Shown: positions 18,951 through 29,652 of the stretch, in pieces | Layout of the letters: each line of letters starts with the position of its first letter | Numbering within the stretch: the first letter of the stretch is position 1 | NCBI RefSeq assembly: GCF_028550595.1 | Contig: NZ_JAQQGN010000006.1 | Location: 62,001-126,000, forward strand | Direction of reading: 5' to 3' | From: Luteimonas sp. BLCC-B24 | GTDB lineage: Bacteria; Pseudomonadota; Gammaproteobacteria; Xanthomonadales; Xanthomonadaceae | DNA length: 64,000 nt | Translations under genes and position numbers: made by a program | Notes under the pieces: generated by a model | Database searches by the model: none | The model's input: the letters and a program-made list of their open reading frames with translations, nothing else | What the model was told of the DNA's origin: nothing

Positions 18951-19687
18951 TCCGTGCCTTCGTCGACCGGCCACTGACGGTCGGCGCGACCGTCGAGCTG
19001 CCCGAGGACGCCGCCGCGCACCTCGTCCGCGTGCTGCGCCTGCGCGAAGGCGACGCCTGCGTGCTGTTCAACGGCGACGGCTCGGATCACGAGGCCCGTC
19101 TGGTCTCGGCCGGCAAGCGCGGCGCCAGTGCCGAAATCGTCGCCACGCGCGCCGTCGACATCGAATCGCCGCTGCGCATCATGCTCGTCCAGGGCATCGC
19201 CCGCGGCGAGAAGATGGACTGGATCCTGCAGAAGGCGACCGAGCTCGGGGTCGCCGCCTTCGTACCGGTATCGAGCGACCGCAGCGAGGTGAAGCTCGAC
19301 GCCGAGCGCGCGACCAGGCGCCACGCGCACTGGCGCAGCGTCGTGGTCTCGGCCTGCGAGCAGAGCGGGCGCAGCCGCGTGCCCGACGTCGCCTCGCCGC
19401 AGCCGCTGGCCGCCGCGCTGGCCGCGTTGCCTGCAGGCAGTGCGCGCTGGCTGCTCGATCCGGAGGCGACGGACGGCATCGCGACGATGCCTGCGCCGGC
19501 GGGCATCGTGGTGCTCGCGGTCGGCCCGGAAGGCGGCTGGTCGGACAACGATCGTGCGACGCTCGCTGCCGCGGGCTTCGGCGGCCTGCGCCTCGGGCCC
19601 AGAATCCTGCGCACCGAAACCGCCGGCATGGCGGCGATCGCGGCCCTGCAGGCCCGGTTCGGCGATCTGGCGCGGGGCGCGAGCTGA
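18941..19687 (+). CDS. rsmE: 16S rRNA (uracil(1498)-N(3))-methyltransferase
   Basis: This 248-residue SPOUT enzyme methylates U1498 of 16S rRNA. The N-terminal PUA-like part has HLVRVLRLREGD near residue 27. The C-terminal knot shows VGPEGGWSDND near 191 and LRLGPRILRTETA near 212, which form the SAM site. Its ATG lies inside the end of bioA in another frame (ATGCGCGTGA), so the pair is co-transcribed and likely coupled. Confidence 0.96.
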   Translation: MRVIRAFVDRPLTVGATVELPEDAAAHLVRVLRLREGDACVLFNGDGSDHEARLVSAGKRGASAEIVATRAVDIESPLRIMLVQGIARGEKMDWILQKATELGVAAFVPVSSDRSEVKLDAERATRRHAHWRSVVVSACEQSGRSRVPDVASPQPLAAALAALPAGSARWLLDPEATDGIATMPAPAGIVVLAVGPEGGWSDNDRATLAAAGFGGLRLGPRILRTETAGMAAIAALQARFGDLARGAS

Positions 19688-20051
19688 CGGACCGTGCGCC
19701 TTGCCGCGACCGTGACGGCGCGGTGCGCGGGCAAGCGCACGCGCAGGTCATTCCGGCGGCACACACGTCGTCCCTGAACGTTCCGCCGCCCCACGTGCGC
19801 ACCGGCGACCGAACAGCGCTGGCACACGCACGCGGCGCGCCATGGACGGCGTGCGCCGCGATTGTCCGATCGCGTGCTACGACGGCGACCCGCCGCCCCG
19901 CACGCCGTCGTCCGGATCATCGACGCGCAGCCGCACGCTCCGAGCCCGATTGCGCCCACGGTACGGCGCGGCGCCTGGCCGCAGCTGCACTACGCGCGCA
20001 TCGCGCGTGTTCCCGCGGTGGCGCCGTCGGTCGCGCGCGCACCGCACGCCC
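19688..20051. other. Gene-free stretch after rsmE
   Basis: These 364 bases between convergent rsmE and the DUF2058 gene hold no frame with protein-like composition. I see no strong hairpin with a T tract, no promoter and no repeat. Confidence 0.5.
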
Positions 20052-20591
20052 TCACCAGATCAGATCGTCCGGCACTTCGAAACGCGCGTAGTACGCCGCA
20101 TCCTCGCTATCGCTGGAGGCCGGTGCGGCGGCACCGTGATCGAGCACGATCAACCCGGGGTCGCGGGCCGCGACCTTCTCCGCCGCGGCCCGCGGAATCA
20201 ACGCATAGCCGTCGCCCAGCCGGGCGATCACCAGGGCACCGGCGGCGAGCTGCGTGCGCGACGCGGCATCGACCTGGACGGCGCGGATCGCGTGGCCGTC
20301 GACGAAGCGGTAATCGATCTCGCCGGCCGCACGCACGCGCTGGGTTTCGATGATCTGCCGGGCCTGGGCCCGCTGCTCGTGCAGCTTCGCCTGGGCGTTG
20401 CGCTCGGCCGCCAGCGCGCGATCGCGTTCGGCACGCTCGTGGCGGGCGCGCTCGGCCTCGCGCTGCTGTTCGCTGGCGGGTGCCGGACCCTTGCCGTGAC
20501 GCTGTTTGGCCTGCTCGCGCGCGACCTGGGCCACCTGGGATTTCTTCACCAGCCCGGCCTTGAGCAGCTGGTCCTGCAGTGGATTACGCAT
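20052..20591 (-). CDS. DUF2058 (YaiL-like) family protein
   Basis: This 179-residue soluble protein matches DUF2058: an N-terminal NPLQDQLLKAGLVKKSQ motif, a charged helical middle (Gln, Arg, Glu, Ala-rich, residues 20-75) and a C-terminal domain beginning near EIDYRFVDGHAIR. The family is described as nucleoprotein or polyxylosyltransferase-like in databases, but no activity is secure. A TAGACT box ends six bases before the ATG, the spacing expected for a leaderless transcript. It is read on its own. Confidence 0.85.
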   Translation of the reverse strand: MRNPLQDQLLKAGLVKKSQVAQVAREQAKQRHGKGPAPASEQQREAERARHERAERDRALAAERNAQAKLHEQRAQARQIIETQRVRAAGEIDYRFVDGHAIRAVQVDAASRTQLAAGALVIARLGDGYALIPRAAAEKVAARDPGLIVLDHGAAAPASSDSEDAAYYARFEVPDDLIW

Positions 20592-20597
20592 GCCGCC

Positions 20598-20603
20598 AGT
20601 CTA
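20598..20603 (-). promoter_or_regulatory. Candidate -10 element for the DUF2058 gene, leaderless spacing
   Basis: TAGACT on the minus strand is separated from the ATG at 20591 by six bases (GGCGGC), so the predicted transcription start is the start codon itself. No -35 match is visible. Confidence 0.4.
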
Positions 20604-20699
20604 GTGCAGGGCGGGCGCTTCGCGGCATCGGGCGCGGTCGTTGCCGAGCCGGCGGATCGTCCGCGGCAGCCCGCACGCGTGGCGCGCGCGGCCGTCTGG

Positions 20700-21170
20700 T
20701 CAGGCGGCCAGCGCCTCGCGCACTGAACGCTCCAGCTGATCGAGATCGGGAATCTGCGCGATGTCGTCATTCAGGCGAACGCGGGCGCTGACCGCGAACG
20801 GAAGCGCGTCGCCCTCGCCGTCCGACTCCTCCAGCAGGGTGTCGGCGGCGATGGTCACCAGCCGCGGAAAGCCCTGGGTGACCAGCGCGAAGAACGGCAG
20901 ACGCGGATCGCCACCGAGCGCCTTGAACACGACCACCTTGCTGCCGAGGCCCGCCTGCTCGTCGCCCTGCCCCGACAGCACGGGGAAGGCCACCAGCGGC
21001 AGACGCCAGCCGCGCCAGCGCAGACGGCCAAGCAGCCAGTCCGGTGCGTTCTCCACCGGCTCGGGCGGCGAATAGGACAGCACTTCGGAAATCGTCGCGT
21101 TGGGCAGCAGCAACTGGGTCGCGCCCACGCGGATCAGGACGCCGCGGATGTCGTCGAGGGTGGCATTCAC
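20700..21170 (-). CDS. chpC: CheW-like chemosensory coupling protein ChpC
   Basis: This 156-residue protein is a single CheW domain: a beta-barrel opening with IRVGATQLLLPNATISEV near residue 12 and a second half starting near LVAFPVLSG. It is the last gene of the pilus chemosensory operon and starts with GTG, overlapping the stop of the CheB-like gene (GTGA). In Pseudomonas, ChpC is an accessory coupler of the Pil-Chp pathway beside PilI. Position and domain support the name; sequence divergence from PilI is large. Confidence 0.85.
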   Translation of the reverse strand: MNATLDDIRGVLIRVGATQLLLPNATISEVLSYSPPEPVENAPDWLLGRLRWRGWRLPLVAFPVLSGQGDEQAGLGSKVVVFKALGGDPRLPFFALVTQGFPRLVTIAADTLLEESDGEGDALPFAVSARVRLNDDIAQIPDLDQLERSVREALAA

Positions 21171-23146
21171 AGCGACAGGCCTCCAGGGCCGGGTTCGGAT
21201 TGACGCGCGGCCGGCATCCAGCGCGCGAGCAGCCAGTCGGCGATCTCGTCGGGGCGCCCGGACGGCCCGCCGCGCTCGGCGACCGCGTGCGCCGCGACGG
21301 AGTCGTAACAGCCTTCGTCGGACTGGCCGCCGACGAGGGCGCCCTGCCAGGCCGGGCTCATGGCGATGTCGACCAGCGCGACATCGGCGCCACTGAGAAA
21401 CAGCACCGCGCTGTCCTCGGCGGGCACCGCCTCCGGCAACGCGGCCAGGTCGCCGCCCTCGGCGAAACGCAGCGCGCCGCCGCTCGTCGCCGGCAGCAGG
21501 CCGGGCGGCAGGAAGTAGACCTCGCCCGGCGCCACCGACATGCCCGCCTCGGCGAGCTGCACGGGCAACGACGTCGCGCGCTCCATCTGGCGGACGAGCC
21601 GGTCGTAGCGGCCCCCGTCGAGCTGGAGCCGGACGAGGATGGGGCGCGGGAAGCCTTCGGGGATCGCTCCGAGCAGCTGGCGCACCGCATCGGGGCCGCC
21701 GAGGCCGCCTTCGACCAAGACCACGCCGCGGCGCGGGCCATGGCCGTAGCTGTCGGTGTCGGCGAGGCTCAGCCCGGAGATCCGGCTTTCGAGTGCGGCC
21801 AGATCCAGCGACGCCGGCCGGGTGGACGCGGTTGCGTCGCCGGCGGCGGGCAGCGCATCGCCGTCGAGCAGTTGCAGGGTGCTGCCGTCGAGCTCGCCGA
21901 GCGACGCGTCGACGCTGCGGCTTGATGCATCGAGGTCGTGCGGCACTTCCGGTTCCGACGCCGGCACCGCGCGGTCGACCGCCCCGTCACGCGCCGGGCC
22001 GTCGTCCAGCGTGAGCGCGGTGTCGAAACCGGCGGGCGCGGCCGCATCCGCGACCGGAGGTGCATAGCCGATATCGTCCGTGTCGCCGAGTTCGAACTCG
22101 AAATCCAGCACCTGAACCGGCGCAGCGTCGTCGGCGGACGGCGCGCCGTCGAATTCGGCCGCTACGGGATCGAAGGCGTACGACACCGGGGCGTCGTCGC
22201 CCTCCGTCGATGCGGTCGACGTGAAGTCGTCTTCCAGGCCCTCGATCGTCAGGCCCTCGAAGTGGAGTCCGGACGGCTCGGCGGCGGACCCGACCGCGTC
22301 GTCCGATCCGTCCGTATCGAGCACCAGCGGCGCGATCTCGGCCGGCGCGTCGGACGCGCCGTCGAGTTCCGCAGCCACCGGGTCGAAGGCATACGCCGCC
22401 GGGGCGTCATCCGACCGGACCGGCGCGGACCATGTGAAATCGTCCTCGAGGCCTTCGATCGTCAGGCCCTCGACACCGGAACCGGACGGCGCCACGTCAC
22501 GCCCGTCCGCGTCGTCCGCGTCGTCCGGCGCGGCACCGGTCCGCACGTCGGTCGCGGCGGCGTCGCCTGCGGCCGTCGGGTCGACGGCGGGGCCCGCCGG
22601 TGTGTCCGCATCGGCACCATCGGCCGGGGTCACCGCGTCGTCCGTGCCCTGGATCGTGAAGGTCGCAGCGCTGCGGTCGTTGGCGTCGTCGACCGGTGCG
22701 GCGGCCGCGACGTCCGTCGCCGTGCTCGCGCCGCCGGCCTCCGCATGCGCCGTCGGCGCCGCGGGGCCGGCATCGGCCTCGTCGTCCTGCTCGGCGCCCG
22801 GTGGCAGCACGCTGCCCTGCCCGCGCAACTTGGCCGCGAGATGCCGCACCCAGCGCGCCGCGTCCCAGCCGGTGCGTTCGAGCACCAGCGCCGCTTCCTC
22901 GAAAATCACCGTGCGGCCCGGGGCCAGCAGCAGGGGTTCGAAGGTCTCCAGCACATCCTCGACCACCGGGTCGAGCGCGACGACGATCGCATCGGGCGCG
23001 AGGGCCTCGACCGCTTCGGGACCGGCGACGGTGGGATCCACCGCCTGCGCGACGTCCGCGCCCGATTCGACCAGTCCCTCGATCAGACGATCACAGGCGG
23101 CGCCGGCGCGTGCGATCACCACCGTCCGGATGGCCGGCTCAGTCAT
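21167..23146 (-). CDS. CheB-like protein of the Pil-Chp operon (ChpB position), probably inactive
   Basis: The 659-residue protein has three parts. Residues 1-105 form an alpha/beta domain opening with [15 protein letters not shown]. Residues 106-470 are an acidic, Ala/Asp-rich, probably disordered linker containing two similar 39-residue units. Residues 474-645 match the CheB methylesterase fold ([18 protein letters not shown], then [10 protein letters not shown]). In active CheB the serine lies in GASTGG and the histidine in QHMP; here the matching positions read EGGLGG and RLQLDG. Methylesterase activity on PilJ is therefore doubtful, and the family is far longer than the usual 350 residues. 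It overlaps pilL and chpC by eight and four bases. Confidence 0.8.
   Translation of the reverse strand: MTEPAIRTVVIARAGAACDRLIEGLVESGADVAQAVDPTVAGPEAVEALAPDAIVVALDPVVEDVLETFEPLLLAPGRTVIFEEAALVLERTGWDAARWVRHLAAKLRGQGSVLPPGAEQDDEADAGPAAPTAHAEAGGASTATDVAAAAPVDDANDRSAATFTIQGTDDAVTPADGADADTPAGPAVDPTAAGDAAATDVRTGAAPDDADDADGRDVAPSGSGVEGLTIEGLEDDFTWSAPVRSDDAPAAYAFDPVAAELDGASDAPAEIAPLVLDTDGSDDAVGSAAEPSGLHFEGLTIEGLEDDFTSTASTEGDDAPVSYAFDPVAAEFDGAPSADDAAPVQVLDFEFELGDTDDIGYAPPVADAAAPAGFDTALTLDDGPARDGAVDRAVPASEPEVPHDLDASSRSVDASLGELDGSTLQLLDGDALPAAGDATASTRPASLDLAALESRISGLSLADTDSYGHGPRRGVVLVEGGLGGPDAVRQLLGAIPEGFPRPILVRLQLDGGRYDRLVRQMERATSLPVQLAEAGMSVAPGEVYFLPPGLLPATSGGALRFAEGGDLAALPEAVPAEDSAVLFLSGADVALVDIAMSPAWQGALVGGQSDEGCYDSVAAHAVAERGGPSGRPDEIADWLLARWMPAARQSEPGPGGLSL
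22142..22258 (-). repeat. Second copy of a 39-residue internal repeat in the CheB-like protein
   Basis: Residues about 297-335 begin [13 protein letters not shown] and end [18 protein letters not shown]. They match the first copy closely, both in protein and in DNA, implying an in-frame duplication. Confidence 0.7.
22355..22471 (-). repeat. First copy of the 39-residue internal repeat in the CheB-like protein
   Basis: Residues about 226-264 read [15 protein letters not shown] to [18 protein letters not shown]. An additional weak echo, [10 protein letters not shown], lies near residue 161. Confidence 0.7.
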
Positions 23147-26100
23147 CGTCGCGCTCCAGCTTCAGCAGTTCGTGCACGTGGCGCAGCAGATCGTGCTCCT
23201 GGTAGGGCTTGCCGAGATAGCGCTCGACGCCGATCTCGAACGCGCGCTGGCGATGCTTCTCGCCGGTACGCGAGGTGATCATCATGATGGTCACGTCACG
23301 CAGGCGCGGATCGGCCTTCATCTGCGTCGCCAGCTCGTAGCCGTCCATGCGCGGCATCTCGATGTCGAGCAGCATCAGGTCCGGCACACGCTCTTCCATG
23401 CGTTCGAGTGCGTCCACACCGTCACGCGCGGTCATCACCTCGAAGTTGTGGCGTTCCAGCACGCGTCCGGTGACCTTGCGCATCGTCACCGAATCGTCGA
23501 CCACCATCACCAGCGGCACGGGCCGCTGTTCGACCACCGGCGCGGGTTCCTCGACCGCGCCGTCGCCCACTTCGGCCAGATGCGCCAGATGGCGGCGGAC
23601 CAGCGGCGCCACGTCGAGGATCACCACGACGCGACCGTCGCCCATGATCGTCGCACCGAAGATGCCCGGCACCGACGAGACCTGGGGACCGACCGGCTTC
23701 ACCACGATCTCGCGGTTGCCCAGCACTTCGTCCACGGCGACCGCGGCACGCAGTTCACCGGCGCGGATCAGCAGCAGCGGCATCTGCAGGTGGCCTTCGG
23801 CACGCGCCTGCGCGTGACCGACCAGGCGACCGAGATCGTGCAGCTGGTAGTCCTCGCCGCCGTACGGGTACACCGCACCGGGGCGGGCGTCCTCGCGCGC
23901 GATGCGACCGACGCCGCGGACCGAGGCGATCGGCACCGCGAAGCTGGTCTCGCCGATGCGCACGAACGCGGCCTGGGTGACCGCCAGGGTCTGCGGCAGT
24001 CGCAGCGTGAAGGTGGTGCCCTGCCCCTTGCGCGAGCGGATGTCGAAGCTGCCGCCGAGCTGGCGGACTTCACTGGCCACCACGTCCATGCCCACCCCGC
24101 GGCCGGCGAGACGGCTCACCTCGGTGGCGGTGGAGAAGCCCGGCTGCAGGATCATCGCGTCGAGGTCGGCGTCGCTGATCACCGCATCGGCATGCAGCAG
24201 GCCGCGTTCCTCGGCGCGGCGACGGATCGCCGCGCGGTCGAGACCGGCGCCGTCGTCGCTGACTTCCAGCACCACTTCCGAGCCTTCGCGCCGGACCGCG
24301 ATGCGCACGCTGCCCTCGTCCGACTTGCCCGCGGCACGGCGGCCCGACGGACTTTCCAGGCCGTGGGCGATCGCATTGCGCAGCAGGTGTTCGAGCGGCG
24401 ACACCATGCGTTCGAGCACGTTGCGGTCGAGCTCGCCCTGTGCGCCGTCGAGGCGCAGCTGCACCTGCTTGCCGGTGTCCTGGGCCGCCTGGCGCACGAC
24501 GCGCCGCAGTCGCGGCACCATCGCATCGAACGGCACCATGCGCGTGCGCATGAGGCCTTCCTGCAGGTCGGAACTGACCCGTGACTGCTGCAGCAGCAGG
24601 GTTTCGTACTGGCGGGTCTGGTCGTCGAGCGTCTGCTGCAGGCTGCCGAGGTCGGCCGCGGTCTCGCCGAGTGCGCGCGAGAGCTGCTGCAGCGTGGAGA
24701 AGCGGTCGAGCTCGAGCGGATCGAACGCGGTGTTCGCCGTGTCGCCCTCGCGCTGGTAGCGCGCGATGATCTGCGCTTCGGTCTCGATGTCGAGACGCCG
24801 CAACTGGTCGCGCAGACGCGTGTTGGTCTGCGCCAGTTCGTTCATCGCACCGCGGAACGCGCCCAGCTGCTGCTCCAGACGTGCGCGATAGATCGCGACC
24901 TCACCGGCATAGGTGACCAGCCGGTCGAGGAGGTCGGCACGGATGCGGACCTGTTCCTGCGAGCCGCGCAGCGCGCCTTCTTCGTCGTCCGCGCCCATGT
25001 CCTCGGGCAGCAGCGGCGCCGACAGCGGTGCCAGCTCGACCTTCGCCGCTTCCACCGCGGGCCGGGCCTGGCCGTCGGAGACGACCGGCGCGGTGCCGCT
25101 GAAGGCATCGACGAGCGCCTGCGAGGCGCCGATCGCACGGCGCTCACCCGCGCGCGTGACCATCGTATGCAAGCGATCGAAGCCGCGCTCGAGCAACGCC
25201 TGGTCGGCCCGGCGCAGCGTGGTGCGCCGCTCCGACACCGACTCGAGCAGCGTTTCCATGGCGTGCCCGAGATCGCCGATCTCCATCAGCCCGGCCATGC
25301 GCGCGCCGCCCTTGAGCGTGTGCAGATCGCGCTGCAGCCCGGCCACTGCGTCGCGGCTCTCGGGGTCTTCGCGCAGCTGCGCCAGCAGACCGTCGGCATG
25401 GTCGAGCAGGTCGATGCCTTCCTCGACGAAGATGTCGATCAGCTCCGGATCGAGGCCTTCGAGGTCCAGCGGGGCATCGGGGTCCAGCGCCTCGTCCACC
25501 GGCGGCGGCCAGGCCTCGGAGTCCGGCTCGGGCTCGGGTGTGTCGGCGTCCGTTGCGGGCGCCGCATCGGCGATGGCCGGCACGGCGTCCCGGCTCTGCA
25601 GCGCGTCGTCGACGCCGGTGGCGGGTTCGACCGCGGCGTCCAGGCCATCCTGGGCGTTTGCTGCTTCTGCTGCGTCTGCCTCTGTTTCTGTCGCGGCTGC
25701 TTCGGCGTTCGCTTCGATATCGGCGGCGAACCCGGTCGATGCGGCTTCGGCTTCGACGTGGACATCGCTCGCGTTCTCGAGCGGCGCGTCTTCGGCGACG
25801 GGGGCAGGCCCGGTCGCGACCTCGACATCGTCGTCCGGCGCCACCGCGACGTCCGCCGCGCCATCATCGTCCTGCTGCTGCCGCGCCTCGTCGTCGAAGC
25901 GCGCGCGTGCCGCCTCGAGCACCTGCGCATCGATCGCGTCCTGCGCGCGCAGCGCGTCGAGCTCGGCGTCGGGCGCCGTATCGAAAGTCGCGGCCGGTAC
26001 CGTCTCGTCCCCGGCCGCCGACGCCTGACGCTCGGCTTCGGCGCGCTCGGCCGCGAGCCGTTCCTGCTCCTGACGCTCGGCCTCGAGCCGCTCGGCTTCG

Positions 26101-29100
26101 GCGCGCTCGGCGGCGAGACGTTCCTGTTCCAGACGCTCGGCTTCGAGCCGCTCGGCTTCGGCGCGCTCGGCGGCGAGGCGTTCCTGTTCCAGACGCTCGG
26201 CTTCGGCGCGCTCGGCGGCGAGACGTTCCTGTTCCAGACGCTCGGCTTCGAGCCGCTCGGCGTCGGCGCGCTCAGCGGCGAGACGTTCCTGTTCCAGACG
26301 CTCGGCTTCGAGCCGCTCGGCTTCGGCGCGCTCGGCCGCGAGCCGTTCCTGCTCCAGACGCTCGGCTTCGAGCCGCTCGGCTTCGGCGCGCTCGGCGGCG
26401 AGACGTTCCTGCTCCAGACGCTCGGCCTCGAGCCGCTCGGCTTCGGCGCGCTCGGCGGCGAGCCGTTTCTGCTCCAGACGCTCGGCTTCGAGCCGCTCGG
26501 CTTCGGCGCGCTCGGCGGCGAGCCGTTCCTGCTCCAGACGCTCGGCTTCGAGCCGCTCGACTTCGGCGCGCTCGGCGGCGAGGCGTTCCTGTTCCAGACG
26601 CTCGGCTTCGAGCCGCTCGGCTTCGGCGCGCTCCGCATCGGCGGACGCGTCACCGCCCGTGTCCTCATCGTCGAACTGGAACGCGAAGCGTTCGATCGCC
26701 GCCTCGGGCAGACGGTCGCGCACGTCCGCGACCCGCGCGGCCAGCGCGTGCCGGACCGGAATCCTCGGCGCGTCGCCGTGCAGTGCGGTCAGCGCGTCGC
26801 GGATCTCGGCGGCGACCGCCTCCAGCACCTCGACGCCTTCGGCGTCCGGAACGGCCTTGGCCGCGGCCAGCCGCTGGGCATAGTCCTCGGCCGGACCGAG
26901 CACGAGGCCGATCGCGGGCACCTCGGCCATGGCGAAGGCCCCGTGCATGGTGTGCAGCGCGCGCAGCAGCCGCTCGCCATCGAAGGGGCCGCCGCTGCGC
27001 ACCGCGTCGAGACAGCCGGCCACGGCATCGAGATGCCCGCGGACTTCGGCATCGAGAATCTCGAGCAGCAGCGCATCGACGGATGCCGGCACGGATGCGT
27101 CGTCGACGGGCGACGGGGGCACGCTCGCGTCCACCGCCGGTGCAGGCGCGGTCACGGCGGTATCGGTCGTCGGTGCCTGCGGCATCTCGCCGGACGCGGC
27201 CGCAGGCGCGGCCGTTTCGGATGCGGCTGCGTCCACGCCCGGTCGAGCGGAGGCGGCCTGCACGGGCGCCGGATGGTCGGGCATGGCGTCGTCGCCGGCC
27301 GCGATCCGCGCGGCCGAGGCCTGCATCGTGTCGAGGTCGGCGCGCAGATCGGCTTCGCCGCGCAGGACCGCCTGCAGCTCGGGCAGCGCGTAGAACGCCT
27401 GGTCGACCATCGCCACCACGGCCGGACTCGCGGGGCGGGTGCCGTCCAGCACCCGGTTGAGCATGCTTTCGATCGCCCAGCTGAACTCGCCGAGCCGGCG
27501 CGCGCCCACCAGACGTCCACTGCCCTTGAGCGTGTGGAAGACGCGGCGGATCGGACGCAGCAGATCCAGATTGTCCGGGTGCGCGCGCCATGGCGGCAGC
27601 AGCGTGTCGAGGTTCTCGATCTCGCCTGCGAATTCCTCGAGGAAGACCTCGCGGATCTCGTCGTCGATCTCGTCGCCGACGATCTCGAAACCGCCATCGG
27701 CCGGACGCAACGGCGCCGCGACGGGCGTCGACGCCGGCACCGGTCGCGGTTCGGCGGCGGGCGGCGGCTCGGCGGGTGCACGCGTCTCGCTTCCGCGCGC
27801 GAGCTGGGCGACGTCGATCGCCTGCAGGTCCAGCGCCAGCGCGTCGCCTTCGACGTCGTCGCTCCACTCCGCAGCCCCCGACGCGTGGGCCTCGGGCAGC
27901 GGCCAGTAGCCCAGCGCCTCGAGGCTGCTGCGGGCGATGTCGAGAATGTCCGCGCGTCCCGCGCGCGGCTCGCGCAGGGCTTCGAGGTAGTACTCGAGGC
28001 TGGCGAGGGCGTCGGCGAAGGTGTCGAGCTGACGCCCGTTGGGGACGCGCTTGCGCGCGATCAGCTCGCGCTCGGCGTACAGGCGCACGCCGTCGAGATA
28101 GGCCCGGGCCTGGGGAATCTCCAGCATCTGCAACGCACCGCCGACCTCGGCCAGCAGACGCGGCACTTCCTGCAGTTCGGCGTGATCCCAGTTGGTCTCG
28201 ACGAACGCGACCAGGGCCTGGCGCGCGTCGGAGAAGTTCGCGATCGCCTCGCGCACCAGGACCACGACCGACTGCTGCGCCTCCACGGCCAGCGTGTCGT
28301 CGCCGACATCGGGCGCATCGCTGCCGAGGCGCGAGACCTGGTCGTCCAGCGTGGCGTCGACGTACAGCAGCGCACCGGCGACGTCGAGCAGCGTGTCCTC
28401 GCTGGCAGGCGTGCTGCCGTCGACGATCGAGCGCATCACGTCGCGCTGCTGCTGGACCACGCTGCGCGCGGCGCCGAGACCGAGCATGCCGAGCGTGTCG
28501 GCCACACCGGCCAGCACCTCGACCTGTGACTTCAGCGCGCCGACATCGGTGGACCCCGTCCGCAGATGCAGATCGAGCGCGTCCTTGACCCGCAGCAGAT
28601 CTTCCTTGACCGCCGCCGAGACGGTGTCGAGCAGTGCGCGGTTGCGACCGCTGAGGCTGCTGCGTGCATGCTCGAGTTCCGAGTCGCTGGGCAGCTGGGC
28701 CTGCAGATCGAAGGTATCGCGCAGATCGCGCAGCGCGGGATGCTCGCTGTCCGTGTGCACAGCGTGGTAGAGCAGCTGCCGGGTCGGCTCCTGCGCCGAG
28801 TCGGCCGACAGGCTCGCCAGGGGCGCATCCTGGGCCTGCTGGCGCAGCTCCCGTTCCACACCGGAAAACACCTGACGCAGGGCCTGCTGGCTGCCGGCGT
28901 CGAACGCACCGTCGGCGAGGGCCTCGGCGATCCGCGCGGCCACCCACACCATGCGCCGGACCGATTCCTCGTCGAACAGCGGCGTCAGCGCCTGCAACGC
29001 GGTGACCAGCGCACCGGCGTCGCCCGCCGTCCCGCCCGCCGGCCAGGCCTGAAGCGCGGCACGCAACGCACGCAGGGCCGCGTCGCGACTGCCGCCGGCC

Positions 29101-29576
29101 TGCGTCTGCGGCGCCGCCGTCACCGGCACGGGCCGGGCGAGATCAGGCGCGAACAGGATGCTCTCGCTGAGTCCGGCCTCGCCGCGCGCGGCACGCAGCT
29201 CGTTGAGCAGCGGCAGCAGCACGATCGGAATGTCGCGATGCCCGCCCTGGAGACGCTCGAGATAATCGGGCAGCAGCAGCATGCCGCGCAGCAGCGCGGC
29301 CGAGGCGGCGTCCCGGTCGGCGGTGGCGTTGTCGCGCAGCGCGTCGGCCAGCCGCTCCATTTCCTCGACGACCATCGCCGGCGCGTACAGCTCCACCATG
29401 CGCAGGGTGCCCTGGGCCTGGTGCAGATAACCGGCGCACAGACGCATCCGGCTCGGGTCGTCGGTGGTTTCGACGAAGCCCTCGAGCTCGATCCGTGCCT
29501 GGCGCAGCACCTCGTCGAGTTCGGGCTTGATCCAGCCGAGCATCGTGTGGTCGATGGCGTCGCGGAGCCCGTTCAT
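23139..29576 (-). CDS. pilL: Type IV pilus hybrid chemosensory kinase PilL/ChpA
   Basis: This 2145-residue CheA-type hybrid kinase phosphorylates PilG and PilH. Hpt-like helices carry [10 protein letters not shown] (near residue 50), [10 protein letters not shown] (near 680), [10 protein letters not shown] (near 873) and [10 protein letters not shown] (near 1415). A Glu/Arg-rich repeat fills about residues 978-1183. The kinase core has [20 protein letters not shown] and GRGVGMDVV, followed by a CheW domain (about 1860-1990) and a C-terminal receiver with [12 protein letters not shown]. The ATG at 29576 has GGAG upstream; the frame is open to 29744 without support. It has fewer obvious Hpt domains than Pseudomonas ChpA. 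It overlaps the CheB-like gene by eight bases. Confidence 0.95.
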   Translation of the reverse strand: MNGLRDAIDHTMLGWIKPELDEVLRQARIELEGFVETTDDPSRMRLCAGYLHQAQGTLRMVELYAPAMVVEEMERLADALRDNATADRDAASAALLRGMLLLPDYLERLQGGHRDIPIVLLPLLNELRAARGEAGLSESILFAPDLARPVPVTAAPQTQAGGSRDAALRALRAALQAWPAGGTAGDAGALVTALQALTPLFDEESVRRMVWVAARIAEALADGAFDAGSQQALRQVFSGVERELRQQAQDAPLASLSADSAQEPTRQLLYHAVHTDSEHPALRDLRDTFDLQAQLPSDSELEHARSSLSGRNRALLDTVSAAVKEDLLRVKDALDLHLRTGSTDVGALKSQVEVLAGVADTLGMLGLGAARSVVQQQRDVMRSIVDGSTPASEDTLLDVAGALLYVDATLDDQVSRLGSDAPDVGDDTLAVEAQQSVVVLVREAIANFSDARQALVAFVETNWDHAELQEVPRLLAEVGGALQMLEIPQARAYLDGVRLYAERELIARKRVPNGRQLDTFADALASLEYYLEALREPRAGRADILDIARSSLEALGYWPLPEAHASGAAEWSDDVEGDALALDLQAIDVAQLARGSETRAPAEPPPAAEPRPVPASTPVAAPLRPADGGFEIVGDEIDDEIREVFLEEFAGEIENLDTLLPPWRAHPDNLDLLRPIRRVFHTLKGSGRLVGARRLGEFSWAIESMLNRVLDGTRPASPAVVAMVDQAFYALPELQAVLRGEADLRADLDTMQASAARIAAGDDAMPDHPAPVQAASARPGVDAAASETAAPAAASGEMPQAPTTDTAVTAPAPAVDASVPPSPVDDASVPASVDALLLEILDAEVRGHLDAVAGCLDAVRSGGPFDGERLLRALHTMHGAFAMAEVPAIGLVLGPAEDYAQRLAAAKAVPDAEGVEVLEAVAAEIRDALTALHGDAPRIPVRHALAARVADVRDRLPEAAIERFAFQFDDEDTGGDASADAERAEAERLEAERLEQERLAAERAEVERLEAERLEQERLAAERAEAERLEAERLEQKRLAAERAEAERLEAERLEQERLAAERAEAERLEAERLEQERLAAERAEAERLEAERLEQERLAAERADAERLEAERLEQERLAAERAEAERLEQERLAAERAEAERLEAERLEQERLAAERAEAERLEAERQEQERLAAERAEAERQASAAGDETVPAATFDTAPDAELDALRAQDAIDAQVLEAARARFDDEARQQQDDDGAADVAVAPDDDVEVATGPAPVAEDAPLENASDVHVEAEAASTGFAADIEANAEAAATETEADAAEAANAQDGLDAAVEPATGVDDALQSRDAVPAIADAAPATDADTPEPEPDSEAWPPPVDEALDPDAPLDLEGLDPELIDIFVEEGIDLLDHADGLLAQLREDPESRDAVAGLQRDLHTLKGGARMAGLMEIGDLGHAMETLLESVSERRTTLRRADQALLERGFDRLHTMVTRAGERRAIGASQALVDAFSGTAPVVSDGQARPAVEAAKVELAPLSAPLLPEDMGADDEEGALRGSQEQVRIRADLLDRLVTYAGEVAIYRARLEQQLGAFRGAMNELAQTNTRLRDQLRRLDIETEAQIIARYQREGDTANTAFDPLELDRFSTLQQLSRALGETAADLGSLQQTLDDQTRQYETLLLQQSRVSSDLQEGLMRTRMVPFDAMVPRLRRVVRQAAQDTGKQVQLRLDGAQGELDRNVLERMVSPLEHLLRNAIAHGLESPSGRRAAGKSDEGSVRIAVRREGSEVVLEVSDDGAGLDRAAIRRRAEERGLLHADAVISDADLDAMILQPGFSTATEVSRLAGRGVGMDVVASEVRQLGGSFDIRSRKGQGTTFTLRLPQTLAVTQAAFVRIGETSFAVPIASVRGVGRIAREDARPGAVYPYGGEDYQLHDLGRLVGHAQARAEGHLQMPLLLIRAGELRAAVAVDEVLGNREIVVKPVGPQVSSVPGIFGATIMGDGRVVVILDVAPLVRRHLAHLAEVGDGAVEEPAPVVEQRPVPLVMVVDDSVTMRKVTGRVLERHNFEVMTARDGVDALERMEERVPDLMLLDIEMPRMDGYELATQMKADPRLRDVTIMMITSRTGEKHRQRAFEIGVERYLGKPYQEHDLLRHVHELLKLERDDD
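26026..26643 (-). repeat. 60-bp tandem repeat encoding a Glu/Arg-rich helix in pilL
   Basis: About ten in-frame units of 60 bp encode variants of the 20-residue unit [20 protein letters not shown]. One unit near 26161-26220 lacks five residues and shifts the register by 15 bp. Third-position differences show that the copies have diverged a little. The product should be a roughly 200-residue straight charged helix or coiled coil between the third Hpt-like domain and the last Hpt. Confidence 0.95.
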
Positions 29577-29652
29577 CGCGTCGCTCCGCGACGGACGAGC
29601 CGCGTGGACGGCCCGGAAAAACATGCGGTCATGCGTGGGTCCGTGTCTGCGC

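Noticed and set aside
19688-20051. Possible small genes in the gap after rsmE
   Set aside because: The frames are short parts of shadows that continue into flanking genes in antisense, without ribosome-binding sites or recognisable products.
26026-26643. The regular 60-bp period as a possible CRISPR array
   Set aside because: There are no unique spacers, the period is entirely in frame, and the units encode one peptide repeat.
25167-28529. A 1120-codon open frame on the plus strand opposite pilL
   Set aside because: It is an antisense shadow of a GC-rich gene with strong third-position bias. Its product is low-complexity and carries no domain, whereas the minus strand encodes the complete PilL.
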